From Calendula officinalis (taxonomy: Eukaryota; Streptophyta; Magnoliopsida; Asterales; Asteraceae), in contig OY970826.1 of assembly GCA_963853835.1 (NCBI GenBank), forward strand, positions 298,501 to 362,500: 64,000 bases of DNA, read 5' to 3'. Under the pieces are notes generated by a model. That model did no database searches. It had not been told where the DNA came from and worked only from the letters and a program-made list of their open reading frames with translations. Both the position numbers and the translations under genes were made by a program. How positions within the stretch are numbered: the stretch's first letter is position 1; every line of letters starts with the position of its first letter. Of this stretch, positions 46,101 through 58,100 are shown piece after piece.

Positions 46101-49100
46101 CAGTAAGAGCAGTAGCAGTAGTAGTAAGAGCGGTAGCAGTAGCAGTATCAGGAACAGTAGCATTAGCAGTATCAGGAGCAAGAGTAGTAGCAGTAGCAGT
46201 AGTAGCAAGATCAGCAGCAGTAGCAGTAGCAGCAAGATCAGTAGCAGTAAGAGAGTAGTAGCAGTAGCAGTAGTAGTAGCAGTAGTAGTGGCAGTAGCAG
46301 TAGTAGTAGCAGTAGCTACAGCAGCAGTAGTTGCAGCAGCAGTAGCAGCAGCACCAGTAGCAGTAGCAGTAGCAGCAGCAGTAGTAGTAGTAGTACTAGT
46401 AGTAGTAGCAGTAGCAGTAGCAGTAGCAGTAGCAGTAGTAGCAGCAGTAGTAGTAGCAGCAGTAGTAACAACAGCAGTAGTAGCAGCAGGAGTAGCAGCA
46501 GCAGCAGTAGTAGCAGTAGAAGTAGCAGTAGCAGTAGCAGTAGTAGTAGCAGTAGCAGTAGCAGTAGCAGCAGTAGCAGTAGGAGTTGCAATAGCAGCAG
46601 CAGTATAAGTAGTAGTAGCAGTAGTAGAAGTAGCAAGACTAGCAGCAGCACTAGCAGTAGCAGCAGTAGCAGTAGCAGTAGCAGTAGCAGTAGCACCAGT
46701 AGCAGTAGCAGTAGTAGCAGTAGCAGTAGCAGTAGCAGTAGAAGTAGTAGAAAGACTAGCAGCAACACTAGCAGCAGAAGCAGTAGTAGCAGTAGCAGTA
46801 AGAGCAGTAGCAGTAGCAGTAAGAGTAGTAGCAGTAAGAGCAGTAGCAGTAAGAGCAGTAAGAGCAGTAGCAGTAGCAGTATCAGGAGCAGGAGCAGTAG
46901 CAGTAGTAGTAGCAGTAAGAGCAGTAGCAGTATCAGGAGCAGGAGCAGTAGTAGTAGCAGTAACAGTAGTAGCAGCAGTAGTAGCAGCACTAGCAACAGC
47001 AGCAGCAGCAGTAACAGCAGCAGTAGTAGCAGCATTATCAGGAACAGTAGCAGTAGCATTAGCAGTAGCAGGAAGAGCAGTAGCAGTAGCAGTAAGAGCA
47101 GTAGCAGTAGCGGTATCAGGAGCAGTAGCAGTAGCAGTTGGAGTTGCAGTAGCAGTTGCAGGAGCAGTAGCAGTAGCAGTAGTAGTATTAGTAGTAATAG
47201 CGGCAGTAGCAGTAGCAATAGCAGTAGCAATAGCAGCAGCAGTAGCAGGAACAGCAGCAGCAGTAGCCGCAACAACAGTAGCTGTAGTAGTAGCAGTAGC
47301 AGCAGTAGCAGCAGTAGCGGTAGCAGTAGTAGTGGCACTAGCAGTAGCTGCAGCAGCAGCAGCAGCAGTAGCAGCAGCAGTTGCAGCAACAACAGTAGCA
47401 GCAGTAGCAGTAGTAGTAGCAGTAGCAGTAGCAGTAGGAGCATCAGCAGCAGTAGCAGCAGCAGTAGCAGCAACAGCAGTAGCAGCAGCAGTAGCAGCAG
47501 CATCAGCAGTAGCAGTAATAGTGGCAGTAGTAGTAGCGGTAGCAGTAGCAGTAGCAGTAACAGTAGCATTAGCAGTAGTAGTAGTAATAGTAGTAGTAGT
47601 AGTAATAGCGGCAGTAGCAGTAGCAGTAGCAGTAACAGTAGGAGTAGCAGTAGCAGTAACAGTAGCTGCAGCAGCAGTAGCAGTAGCAGTAGTAGTAGCA
47701 GTATTAGTAGCAGTAAGAGCAGTAGCAGCAAGAGCAGTAGCAGTAAGAGCAATAGTTGTACTAGTCTTAGGAGCAGTGGCAGTATCAGTAGCAGTAGCAG
47801 TAGCAGTATCAGGAGCAGCAGTAGCAGTAGTAGCAGTAGCAGTATCAGGAGCAGTTGCAGCAGCAGTAGCAGTAGCATTAGCAGTAGCAGTAAGAGCAGT
47901 AGCAGTAGTAGTAAGAACGGTAGCAGTAGCAGTATCAGGAACAGTAGCAGTAGCAGTATCAGGAGCAAGAGTAGTAGCAGTAGCATTAGTAGCAAGATCA
48001 GCAGCAGTAGCAGCAGCAGTAGCAGTAGCAGCAAGATCAGTAGCAATAGCAATAAGAGAGTAGTAGCAGTAGCAGTAGTAGTAGCAGTAGCAGTAGCAGT
48101 AGTAGTGGCAGTAGCTGCAGCAGCAGCAGTAGCAGCAGCAGTAGCAGCAGCACCAGTAGCAGTAGTAGTAGCAGTCCCAGTGGCAGTAACAGCCGCAGCA
48201 GTAGCAACAGTAGTAGCAGTTGTAGTAGCAGCACAGTAGCAACCGCAGTAGCAGCAGCAGTAGCACTAGCAGTAGCAGTAGCAGTAGCAGTAGCAGCAGT
48301 AGTAGTAGCAGTAGCAATAGCGGCAGCAGCAGCAGCACCAGCAATAATAGTAGCAGTAGTATCAGTAGTAGCAGTAGTAGTAGCAGCAGCAACAGTAGTA
48401 GCAGTAGCAGTAGCAGTAGCAGTAGTATCAGTAGTAGTAGCTGTAGCAGTAGCATTAGCTGTAGCAGTAGTAGTAGCAGTAAGAGAAGTAGTTGTACTAG
48501 TCTCAGGAGCAGTAGTAGTATCAGTAGCAGTATCAGTAGCAGTAGGAGCAGCATTAGCAGTAGCAGTAGCAGTAGCTGTAGCAGTAGCAGTAGTACCAGC
48601 AGTAGTAATAGCAGCAGTAGTAACAACAGCAGTAGTAGCAGTAGGAGTAGTAGCAGCAGCAGCAGCAGCAGTAGCGGTAGCAGTAGCAGTAGCAGTAACA
48701 GCAGTAGCAGTAGCAGCAGTAGCTGTAGCAGTAGCAATAGCAGTAGCAGCAGTATCAGTAGTAGTAGCAGTAGCAGTAGTAGCAAGACTAGCACTAGCAG
48801 TAGCAGTAGCAGTAGCAGTAGCAGTAGCAGCAGTAGCAGTACCAGTAGTTGTGGCAGTAGCACCTGGAGCAGCAGTAAGAGTTGCAGTAGCAGTAGCACT
48901 AGCAGTAGCAGTAGCAGTAGCAGCAGTAGCAGTAGTAGTGGCAGTAACAGTAGCAATAGCGGCAGCAGCAGCAACAGCAGCAACAGTAGTAGCAGTAGTA
49001 GTAGTAGTAGTAGCAGTAGCAGTAGCAGCACCAGTAGCAGTAGCAGCAGCAGCAGTAGCAGTAGCAGTACCAGTAGCAATAGCAGCAGTAGCAGTATTAG

Positions 49101-50899
49101 TAGCAGTAGCAGTAGTAGTATCAGTAAGAGCAGTAGCAGTAGCAGTATCCAGAGCAGTAGCAGTAGCAGTAGCAGTATCAGGAGCAGGAGCAGTAGCAGT
49201 AACAGTAGTAGCAGCAGTAGTAGCACTAGTTACAGCAGCAGCAGCAGTAACAGCAGCAGTAGCTGTAGCAAGAAGAGCAGTAGCAGTAAGAGAGCAGTAG
49301 CAGTAGCAGTAGCAGTATCAGGAGCAGTAGCAGTAGCAGTAAGAGTAACTGTAGTAGCAGCAGTAGTAGTAGCACTAGTTACAGCAGTAGCAACTTTAAC
49401 AACAACAGTAGCAGTAGCAGCAAGAGCAGTAGCAGTAGCAGTATCTGGAGCAATAGCTGTAGCAGTAGCAGTAAGAGCAGTAGCAGGGGCAGTAGCAGTA
49501 GCTGCAGCAGCAGTAGCAACATCAGTAGCAGCGGCAGTAGCAGCGGCTGTAGTAGTAGCAGTAGCAGTAGCAGCAGTAGCAATAGCAGTAGTAGCAGTAG
49601 TAGCAGTAGCAGTAGAAGTAGCAGTAGCAGTAGCAGTAGAAGTAGTAGAAAGACTAGCAGCAACACTAGCAGCAGAAGCACTAGTAGCAGTAGCAGTAGT
49701 AGTAGCAGTAGCAGTAAGAGCAGTAGCAGTAGCAGTAAGAGTAGTAGCAGTAAGAGCAGTAGCAGTAAGAGCAGTAAGAGCAGTAGCAGTAGCAGTATCA
49801 GGAGCAGGAGCAGTAGCAGTAGTAGTAGCAGTAAGAGCAGTAGCAGTATCAGGAGCAGGAGCAGTAGTAGTAGCAGTAACAGTAGTAGCAGCAGTAGTAG
49901 CAGCACTAGCAACAGCAGCAGCAGTAACAGCTGCAGTAGCAGCAGCAGTATCAGGAACAGTAGCAGTAGCATTAGCAGTAGCAGGAAGAGCAGTGGCAGT
50001 AGCAGTAAGAGCAGTAGCAGTAGCAGTAGCAGTAGCAGTTGGAGTTGCAGTAGCAGTTGCAGGAGCAGTAGCAGTAGCAGTAGAAAGACTAGCAGCAGAA
50101 GCAGTAGTAGCAGTAGCAGTAGTAGTAGCAGTATCAGTAGCAGTAGTAGTAGCAGTAAGAGCAGTAGCAGTAGCAGTAAGAGTAGTAGCGGTAGCAGTAA
50201 GAGCAGTAGCAGTAGCAGTATCAGGAGCAGGAGCAGTAGCAGTTGTAGTAGCAGTAAGAGCAGTAGTAGTAGCAGTAGCAGTATCAGGAGCAGGAGCAGT
50301 AGTAGCAGTAACAGTAGTAGCAGCAGTAGTAGCAGCACTAGCGACAGCAGCAACAGCAGTAACAGCAGCAGTAGCAATAGCAGTATCAGGAGCAGTAGCA
50401 GTAGCATTAGCAGTAGCAGTAAGAGCAGTAGCAGTAGCAGTAAGAGCAGTAGCAGTATCAGGAGCAGTAGGAGTTGCAGTAGCAGTTGGAGGAGCAGTAG
50501 CAGTAGCAGTAGTAGTATTAGTAGTAATAGCGGCAGTAGCAGTAGCAATAGCAGTAGCAATAGAAGCAGCAGTAGCAGGAACAGCAGCAGCAGTAGCAGC
50601 AACAACAGTAGCAGTAGTAGTAGCAGTAGCAGCAGTAGCGGTAGCAGTAGTAGTGGCAGTAGCAGTAGCAGTAGCAGTAGCTGCTGCAGCAGCAGCAGTA
50701 GCAGCAGCAGTAAGAGCAGTAGCAGAAGTAGCCGTAGTTGTAGTAGTAGCAGTAGCAGCAGGAGCAGCAGCAGCAGTAGCAGCAGCAGTAGCAGCAACAG
50801 CAGTAGCAGCAGCAGCAGTAGCAGTAGCAGTAATAGTGGCAGTAGTAGTAGCGGTAGCAGTAGCAGTAACAGTAGCACTAGCAGTAGTAGTAGTAGTAA

Positions 50900-50901
<2 letters not shown>

Positions 50902-50946
<45 letters not shown>
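50902..50946 (+). repeat. Pure GTA run, 15 copies
   Basis: Homologous slippage tract in the ~4-kb unit at 48.5-51.7 kb, which is the super-repeat partner of the 21-copy run. Confidence 0.95.
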
Positions 50947-53900
50947 ATAGCGGCAGTAGCAGTAGAAGTAGGAGTAGCAGTAGCAGTAACAGTAGCTGCA
51001 GTAGTAGTAGCAGTAGTAGTAGTAGTAGTAGCAGTAAGAGCAGTAAGAGCAGTAGCAGTATCAAGAGCAGTAGCAGTAGCAATAGCAGTATCAGGAGCAG
51101 GAGCAGTAGCAGTAACAGTAGTAGCAGCAGTAGTAGTAACACTAGTTACAGGAGCAGCAGCAGTAACAGCAGCAGTAGCAGTAGCAGCAAGAGCAGTAGC
51201 AGTAAGAGAGCAGTAGCAGTAGCAGTAGCAATATCAGGAGCATTAGCTGAAGCAGTAGCAGTAAGACCCGTAGCAGTAATAGCAGTAGCAGTAGCAGTAA
51301 GAGCAGTAGTTGTACTAGTCTCAGGAGCATTAGCAGTATCAGGAGCAGCAATAGCAGTAGCAGTAGCAGTAGCAGTATCAGGAGCAGCAGTAGCAGTAGC
51401 AGTAGAAGTATCAGGAGCAGCAGTAGCAGTAGCAGTAGTAGTAGCAGTAGCAGTTGCAGCAGCAGTAGCAGTAGCATTAGCAGTAGCAGTAGTAGTAGCA
51501 GTAAGAGCAGTAGCAGTAGTAGTAAGAGCGGTAGCAGTAGCAGTATCAGGAACAGTAGCATTAGCAGTATCAGGAGCAAGAGTAGTAGGAGTAGCAGTAG
51601 TAGCAAGATCAGCAGCAGTAGCAGTAGCAGCAAGATCAGTAGCAGTAGCAGTAAGAGAGTAGTAGCAGTAGCAGTAGTAGTAGCAGTAGTAGTGGCAGTA
51701 GCAGTAGCAGTAGCAGTAGCTACAGCAGCAGTAGTAGCAGCAGCAGTAGTAGCAGCACCAGTAGCAGTAGCAGCAGTAGTAGTAGTAGTAGTACTAGTAG
51801 TAGTAGCAGTAGCAGTAGCAGCAGCAGTAGCAGTAGCAGTAGCAGTAGTAGCAGCAGTAGTAGTAGCAGCAGTAGTAACAACAGCAGTAGTAGCAGCAGG
51901 AGTAGCAGTAGCAGCAGTAGTAGCAGTAGAAGTAGCAGTAGCAGTAGCAGTAGTAGTAGCAGTAGCAGTAGCAGTAGCAGTAGCAGCAGTAGCAGTAGGA
52001 GTTGCAATAGCAGCAGCAGTATAAGTAGTAGTAGCAGTAGCAGAAGTAGCAAGACTAGCAGCAGCACTAGCAGTAGCAGCAGTAGCAGTAGCAGTAGCAG
52101 TAGCACCAGTAGCAGTAGCAGTAGTAGCAGTAGCAGTAGCAGTAGCAGTAGAAGTAGTAGAAAGACTAGCAGCAACACTAGCAGCAGAAACAGTAGTAGC
52201 AGTAGCAGTAAGAGCAGTAGCAGTAGCAGTAAGAGCAGTAGCAGTAAGAGCAGTAAGAGCAGTAGCAGTAGCAGTAAGAGTAGTAGCAGTAAGAGCAGTA
52301 GCAGTAAGAGCAGTAAGAGCAGTAGCAGTAGCAGTATCAGGAGCAGGAGCAGTAGCAGTAGTAGTAGCAGTAAGAGCAGTAGCAGTATCAGGAGCAGGAG
52401 CAGTAGTAGTAGCAGTAACAGTAGTAGCAGCAGTAGTAGCAGCACTAGCAACAGCAGCAGCAGAAGTAACAGCAGCAATAGCAGCAGCATTATCAGGAAC
52501 AGTAGCAGTAGCAGGAAGAGCAGTAGCAGTAGCAGTAAGAGCAGTAGCAGTAGCAGTATCAGGAGCAGTAGCAGTAGCAGTTGGAGTTGCAGTAGCAGTT
52601 GCAGGAGCAGTAGCAGTAGCAGTAGTAGTATTAGTAGTAATAGCGGCAGTAGCAATAGCAGTAGCAATAGCAGCAGCAGCAGTAGCAGGAACAGCAGCAG
52701 CAGTAGCCGCAACAACAGTAGCTGTAGTAGTAGCAGTAGCAGCAATAGCGGTAGCAGTAGTAGTGGCACTAGCAGTAGCTGCTGCAGCAGCAGCAGCAGC
52801 AGTAGCAGCAGCAGTTGCAGCAACAACAGTAGCAGCAGTAGCAGTAGTAGTAGCAGTAGCAGTAGGAGCATCAGCAGCAGTAGCAGCAGCAGTAGCAGCA
52901 ACAGCAGTAGCAGCAGCAGTAGCAGCAGCATCAGCAGTAGCAGTAATAGTGGCAGTAGTAGTAGCGGTAGCAGTAGCAGTAGCAGTAACAGTAGCATTAG
53001 CAGTAGTAGTAGTAGTAATAGTAGTAGTAGTAGTAGTAATAGCGGCAGTAGCAGTAGCAGTAGCAGTAGCAGTAACAGTAGGAGTAGCAGTAGCAGTAAC
53101 AGTAGCTGCAGCAGCAGTATCAGTAGCAGTAGTAGTAGCAGTAGTAGTAGCAGTAAGAGCAGTAGCAGCAAGAGCAGTAGCAGTAAGAGATCAGTAGCAG
53201 TAGCAGTAGCAGTATCAGGAGCAGTAGTTGAAGCAGTAGCAGTAAGACCAATAGCAGTAGCAGTAGCAGTAAGAGCAATAGTTGTACTAGTCTTAGGAGC
53301 AGTGGCAGTATCAGTAGCAGTAGCAGTAGCAGTATCAGGAGCAGCAGTAGCAGTAGTAGCAGTAGCAGTATCAGGAGCAGTTGCAGCAGCAGTAGCAGTA
53401 GCATTAGCAGTAGCAGTAAGAGCAGTAGCAGTAGTAGTAAGAACGGTAGCAGTAGCAGTATCAGGAACAGTAGCAGTAGCAGTATCAGGAGCAAGAGTAG
53501 TAGCAGTAGCATTAGTAGCAAGATCAGCAGCAGTAGCAGCAGCAGTAGCAGTAGCAGCAAGATCAGTAGCAATAGCAATAAGAGAGTAGTAGCAGTAGCA
53601 GTAGTAGTAGCAGTAGTAGTGGCAGTAGCAGTAGCAGTAGCAGTAGCAATATCAGGAGCATTAGCTGAAGCAGTAGCAGTAAGACCCGTAGCAGTAATAG
53701 CAGTAGCAGTAGCAGTAAGAGCAGTAGTTGTACTAGTCTCAGGAGCAGTAGCAGTATCAGGAGCAGCAATAGCAGTAGTTGTAGCAGTAGCAGTATCAGG
53801 AGCAGCAGTAGCAGTAGCAGTAGAAGTATTAGGAGCAGCAGTAGCAGTAGCAGTAGTAGTAGCAGTAGCAGTTGCAGCAGCAGTAGCAGTAGCATTAGCA

Positions 53901-54164
53901 GTAGTAGTAGCAGTAAGAGCAGTAGCAGTAGTAGTAAGAGCGGTAGCAGTAGCAGTATCAGGAACAGTAGCATTAGCAGTATCAGGAGCAAGAGTAGTAG
54001 CAGTAGCAGTAGTAGCAAGATCAGCAGCAGTAGCAGTAGCAGCAAGATCAGTAGCAGTAAGAGAGTAGTAGCAGTAGCAGTAGTAGTAGCAGTAGTAGTG
54101 GCAGTAGCAGTAGCAGTAGCAGTAGCTACAGCAGCAGTAGTTGCAGCAGCAGTAGCAGCAGCAC

Positions 54165-54175
54165 CAGTAGCAGTA
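54165..54175 (+). other. Deletion junction with 11-base shared sequence
   Basis: Left of this point the sequence matches 46288-46365; right of it, it matches 47735-48063. The 11 bases CAGTAGCAGTA are common to both sides. The 54-kb copy thus lacks 1380 bp (460 triplets) present in the 46-kb copy, as expected of an exchange between out-of-register repeats. Confidence 0.85.
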
Positions 54176-55099
54176 AGAGCAATAGTTGTACTAGTCTTAG
54201 GAGCAGTGGCAGTATCAGTAGCAGTAGCAGTAGCAGTATCAGGAGCAGCAGTAGCAGTAGTAGCAGTAGCAGTATCAGGAGCAGTTGCAGCAGCAGTAGC
54301 AGTAGCATTAGCAGTAGCAGTAAGAGCAGTAGCAGTAGTAGTAAGAACGGTAGCAGTAGCAGTATCAGGAACAGTAGCAGTAGCAGTATCAGGAGCAAGA
54401 GTAGTAGCAGTAGCATTAGTAGCAAGATCAGCAGCAGTAGCAGCAGCAGTAGCAGTAGCAGCAAGATCAGTAGCAATAGCAATAAGAGAGTAGTAGCAGT
54501 AGCAGTAGTAGTAGCAGTAGCAGTAGCAGTAGTAGTGGCAGTAGCTGCAGCAGCAGCAGTAGCAGCAGCAGTAGCAGCAGCACCAGTAGCAGTAGTAGTA
54601 GCAGTCCCAGTGGCAGTAACAGCCGCAGCAGTAGCAACAGTAGTAGCAGTTGTAGTAGCAGCACAGTAGCAACCGCAGTAGCAGCAGCAGTAGCACTAGC
54701 AGTAGCAGTAGCAGTAGCAGTAGCAGCAGTAGTAGTAGCAGTAGCAATAGCGGCAGCAGCAGCAGCACCAGCAATAATAGTAGCAGTAGTATCAGTAGTA
54801 GCAGTAGTAGTAGCAGCAGCAACAGTAGTAGCAGTAGCAGTAGCAGTAGCAGTAGTATCAGTAGTAGTAGCTGTAGCTGTAGCATTAGCTGTAGCAGCAG
54901 TAGCAGAAGCAGCAGGAGCAGCAGCAGCAGTAGCAGCAACAGCAGTAGCAGCAGAAGTAGCAGCAGTAACAGTAGCATTAGCAGTAGTAGTAGTAATAGT
55001 AGTAGTAGTAATAACGGAAGTAGCAGTAGCAGCAGTATCAGTAGTAGTAGCTGTAGCAGGAGCAGCAGGAGCAGCAGCAGCAGTAGCAGCAACAACAGT

Positions 55100-55136
<37 letters not shown>

Positions 55137-58100
55137 ATAATAGTAGCAGTAGCAGTAGTAGTAGTAGCAGTAGCAGTAGCAGCACCAGTAGCAGTAGCAG
55201 TAGCAGCAGTAGCAGTAGCAGTAGCAGTAGTAACAGCAGTAGTAGCAGTAGCAGTACCAGTAGCAGCAGTAGCAGTAGCAGTAGCAGTAGTAGTAGCAGT
55301 AAGAGCAGTAAGAGCAGTAGCAGTAGCAGTAGCAGTATCAAAAGCAGTAGCAGTAGCAATAGCAGTATCAGGAGCAGGAGCAGTAGCAGTAGCAGTAAGA
55401 GTAACTGTAGTAGCAGCAGTAGTAGTAGCACTAGTTACAGCAGCAGCAACTTTAACAGCAGCAGTAGCAGTAGCAGCAAGAGCAGTAGCAGTAGCAGTAG
55501 CAGTATCTGGAGCAATAGCTGTAGCAGTAGCAGTAAGAGCAGTAGCAGGGGCAGTAGCAGGGGCAGTAGCAGTAGCTGCAGCAGCAGTAGCAACATCAGT
55601 AGCAGCGGCAGTAGCAGCGGCTGTAGCAGTAGCAGTAGCAGTAGCAGTAGCTGTAGCAGCAGTAGCAATAGCAGTAGTAGTGGCAGTAGCAGTAGCAGTA
55701 GCTATAGCAGCAGCAACAGTAGCAGCAACAGCAGTAGCAGCAGCAGCAGTAGCAGTAGCAGTAGTAGTAATAGCGGCAGTAGCACTAGCAGTAGTAGTAA
55801 TAGCAGTAGCAGTAGCAGCAGTAGCAATAGCAGTACAAGTAGCAGTAGCAGTAGCAGCTGCATCAGTAGTAGTAGCAGTAGCAGTACTAGTAGCAGTAGC
55901 AGCAATAGCAGTAGCAGTAGCAATAGTAGTTGCAGTAGTAGTAGCAGTAAGAGCAGTAGCAGTAGTAGTAGCAGTAAGAGCAGTAGCAGTAGCAGTAGCA
56001 GTAGCAGTATCAAGAGAAGTAGCAGTAGCAGTAGCAGTATCAGGAGCAGGAGCAGTAGCAGTAACAATGGTAGCAGCAGTACTAGTAGCACTAGTTACAG
56101 CAGCAGCAGCATTAATAGCAGCAGTAGCAGTAGCAGCAAGAGCAGTAGCAGTAAGAGAGCAGTAGCAGTAGCAGTATTAGGAGCAGTAGCTGTAGCAGTA
56201 GCAGTAAGAGCAGTAGCAGTAGCAGTAATAGCAGTAGTAGTAGCAGTAAGAGCAGTAGTTGTACTAGTCTCAGGAGCAGTAGTAGTATCAGTAGCAGTAG
56301 CAGTAGGAGCAGCAGTAGCAGTAGCAGTAGCAGTAGCAGTAGTAGTAGCAGTAGCAGTAGTACCAGCAGTAGTAGTAGCAGCAGTAGTAACAACAGCAGT
56401 AGTAGCAGTAGGAGTAGTAGCAGCAGCAGCAGTAGCAGTAGCAGTAGCAGTAGCAGTAACAGCAGTAACAGCAGTAGCAGTAGCAGTAGCAGTAGCAGCA
56501 GTAGCTGTAGCAGTAGCAATAGCAGTAGCAGCAGTATCAGTAGTAGTAGCAGTAGCAGTAGTAGCAAGACTAGCAGCAGCAGTAGCAGTAGCAGTAGCAG
56601 TAGCAGCAGTAGCAGTACCAGTAGTTGTGGCAGTAGCACCTGGAGCAGCAGTAAGAGTTGCAGTAGCAGTAGCAGTAGCACTAGCAGTAGCAGTAGCAGC
56701 AGTAGCAGTAGTAGTGGCAGTAACAGTAGCAATAGCAGCAGCAGCAACAGCAGCAACAGTAGTAGCAGTAGTAGTAGTAGTAGTAGCAGTAGCAGTAGCA
56801 GCACCAGTAGCAGTAGCAGCAGCAGCAGTAGCAGTAGCAGTACCAGTAGCAATAGCAGCAGTAGCAGTAGTAGTAGCAGTAGCAGTAGTAGTATCAGTAA
56901 GAGCAGTAGCAGTAGCAGTAGCAGTAACAGTAGTAACAGCAGTAGTAGCACTAGTTACAGCAGCAGCAACAGTAACAGCAGCAGTAGCTGTAGCAAGAAG
57001 AGCAGTAGCAGTAAGAGAGCAGTAGAAGTAGCAGTAGCAGTATCAGGAGCAGTAGCTGTAGTAGTAGCAGTAAGAGCAGTAGCAGTAGCAGTAATAGCAG
57101 TAGCAGTAGCAGTAGCAGTAAGAGCAGTAGTTGTACTAGTCTCAGGAGCAGTAGCAGTATCAGTAGTAGTAGCAGTAGCAGTAGCAGTAGCAGTATCAGG
57201 AGCAGCAGTAGCAGTAGCAGTAGTAGTAGCAGTAGCAGTATCAGGTGCAGTTGCAGCAGCAGTAGATGTAGCATTAGCAGTAGCAGTAGCATTAGCAGTA
57301 GTAGTAGCAGTAAGAGCAGTAGCAGTAGTAGTTAGAGCGGTTGCAGTAGCAGTATCAGGAGCAGTAGCAGTAGAAATATCAGGAGCAGGAGTAGTAGCAG
57401 TAGTAGCAAGAGGAGCAGAGGTAGCAGCAGCAATAGCAGTAGCAGCAAGATCAGTAACAGTAGCAGTAAGAGAGCAGTAGCAGTAGCAGTAGTAGTAGCA
57501 GTAGCAGTAGTAGTGGCAGTAGTAGTAGCAGTAGAAGTAGCTGCAGCAGCAGCAGTAGCAGCAGCACCAGTAGCAGTAGCAGTATCAGTAGTGATAGTAC
57601 TAGTAGTAGTAGTAGCAGTAGCAGTAGCAGTAGTAGTAGTAGCAGCAGTAGTACCAGCAGGAGTAGCAGCAGGAGTAGCAGTAGCAGTAGCAGTAGAAGT
57701 AGCAGTAGCAGCAGCAGTAGCAGCAGCAGTATAAGTAGTAGTAGCCGTAGCAGTAGTAGCAAGACTAGCAGCAGCACTAGCAGTAGCAGCAGTAGCAGTA
57801 GCAGTAGGAGTAGCAGCAGTAGCAGTAGCAGTAGCAGCAACAACAGTATCAGCAGCAGTAGCAGCAGCAGTTGCAGCAGCAGCAATAGCAGTAGCAGTAG
57901 CAGCAGTACCAATAGCAGTACCAGTAGCAGTAGCAGTAGCAGCTGCATCAGCAGTAGTAGCAGTAGAAGTACCAGTAGGAGTAGCAGCAATAGCAGTAGC
58001 AGTAGCAATAGTAGTAGCAGTAGTAGTAGCAGTAAGAGCAGTAGCAGTAGCAGTAGCAGTAGCAGTACCAGTATCAAGAGAAGTAGCAGTAGCAGTATCA

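Noticed and set aside
45741..49226. Very long minus-strand open frame (1161 codons, Leu-rich then Thr/Ala-rich) and all similar frames across the satellite, for example 404-2503 and 22685-24634.
   Set aside because: Repeat composition leaves five frames stop-free. Starts are mostly GTG/TTG-type, ATG is nearly absent, the same stretch is open in several frames at once, and frames end at shared phase-shift marks. No domain, signal or codon bias supports a protein.
45741..49226. Thr-Ala repeats reminiscent of antifreeze glycoprotein or mucin.
   Set aside because: The Thr-Ala reading is just one register of TACTGC. The spacing is not the regular Thr-Ala-Ala with cleavage sites, and the context is satellite plus plant retroelement.
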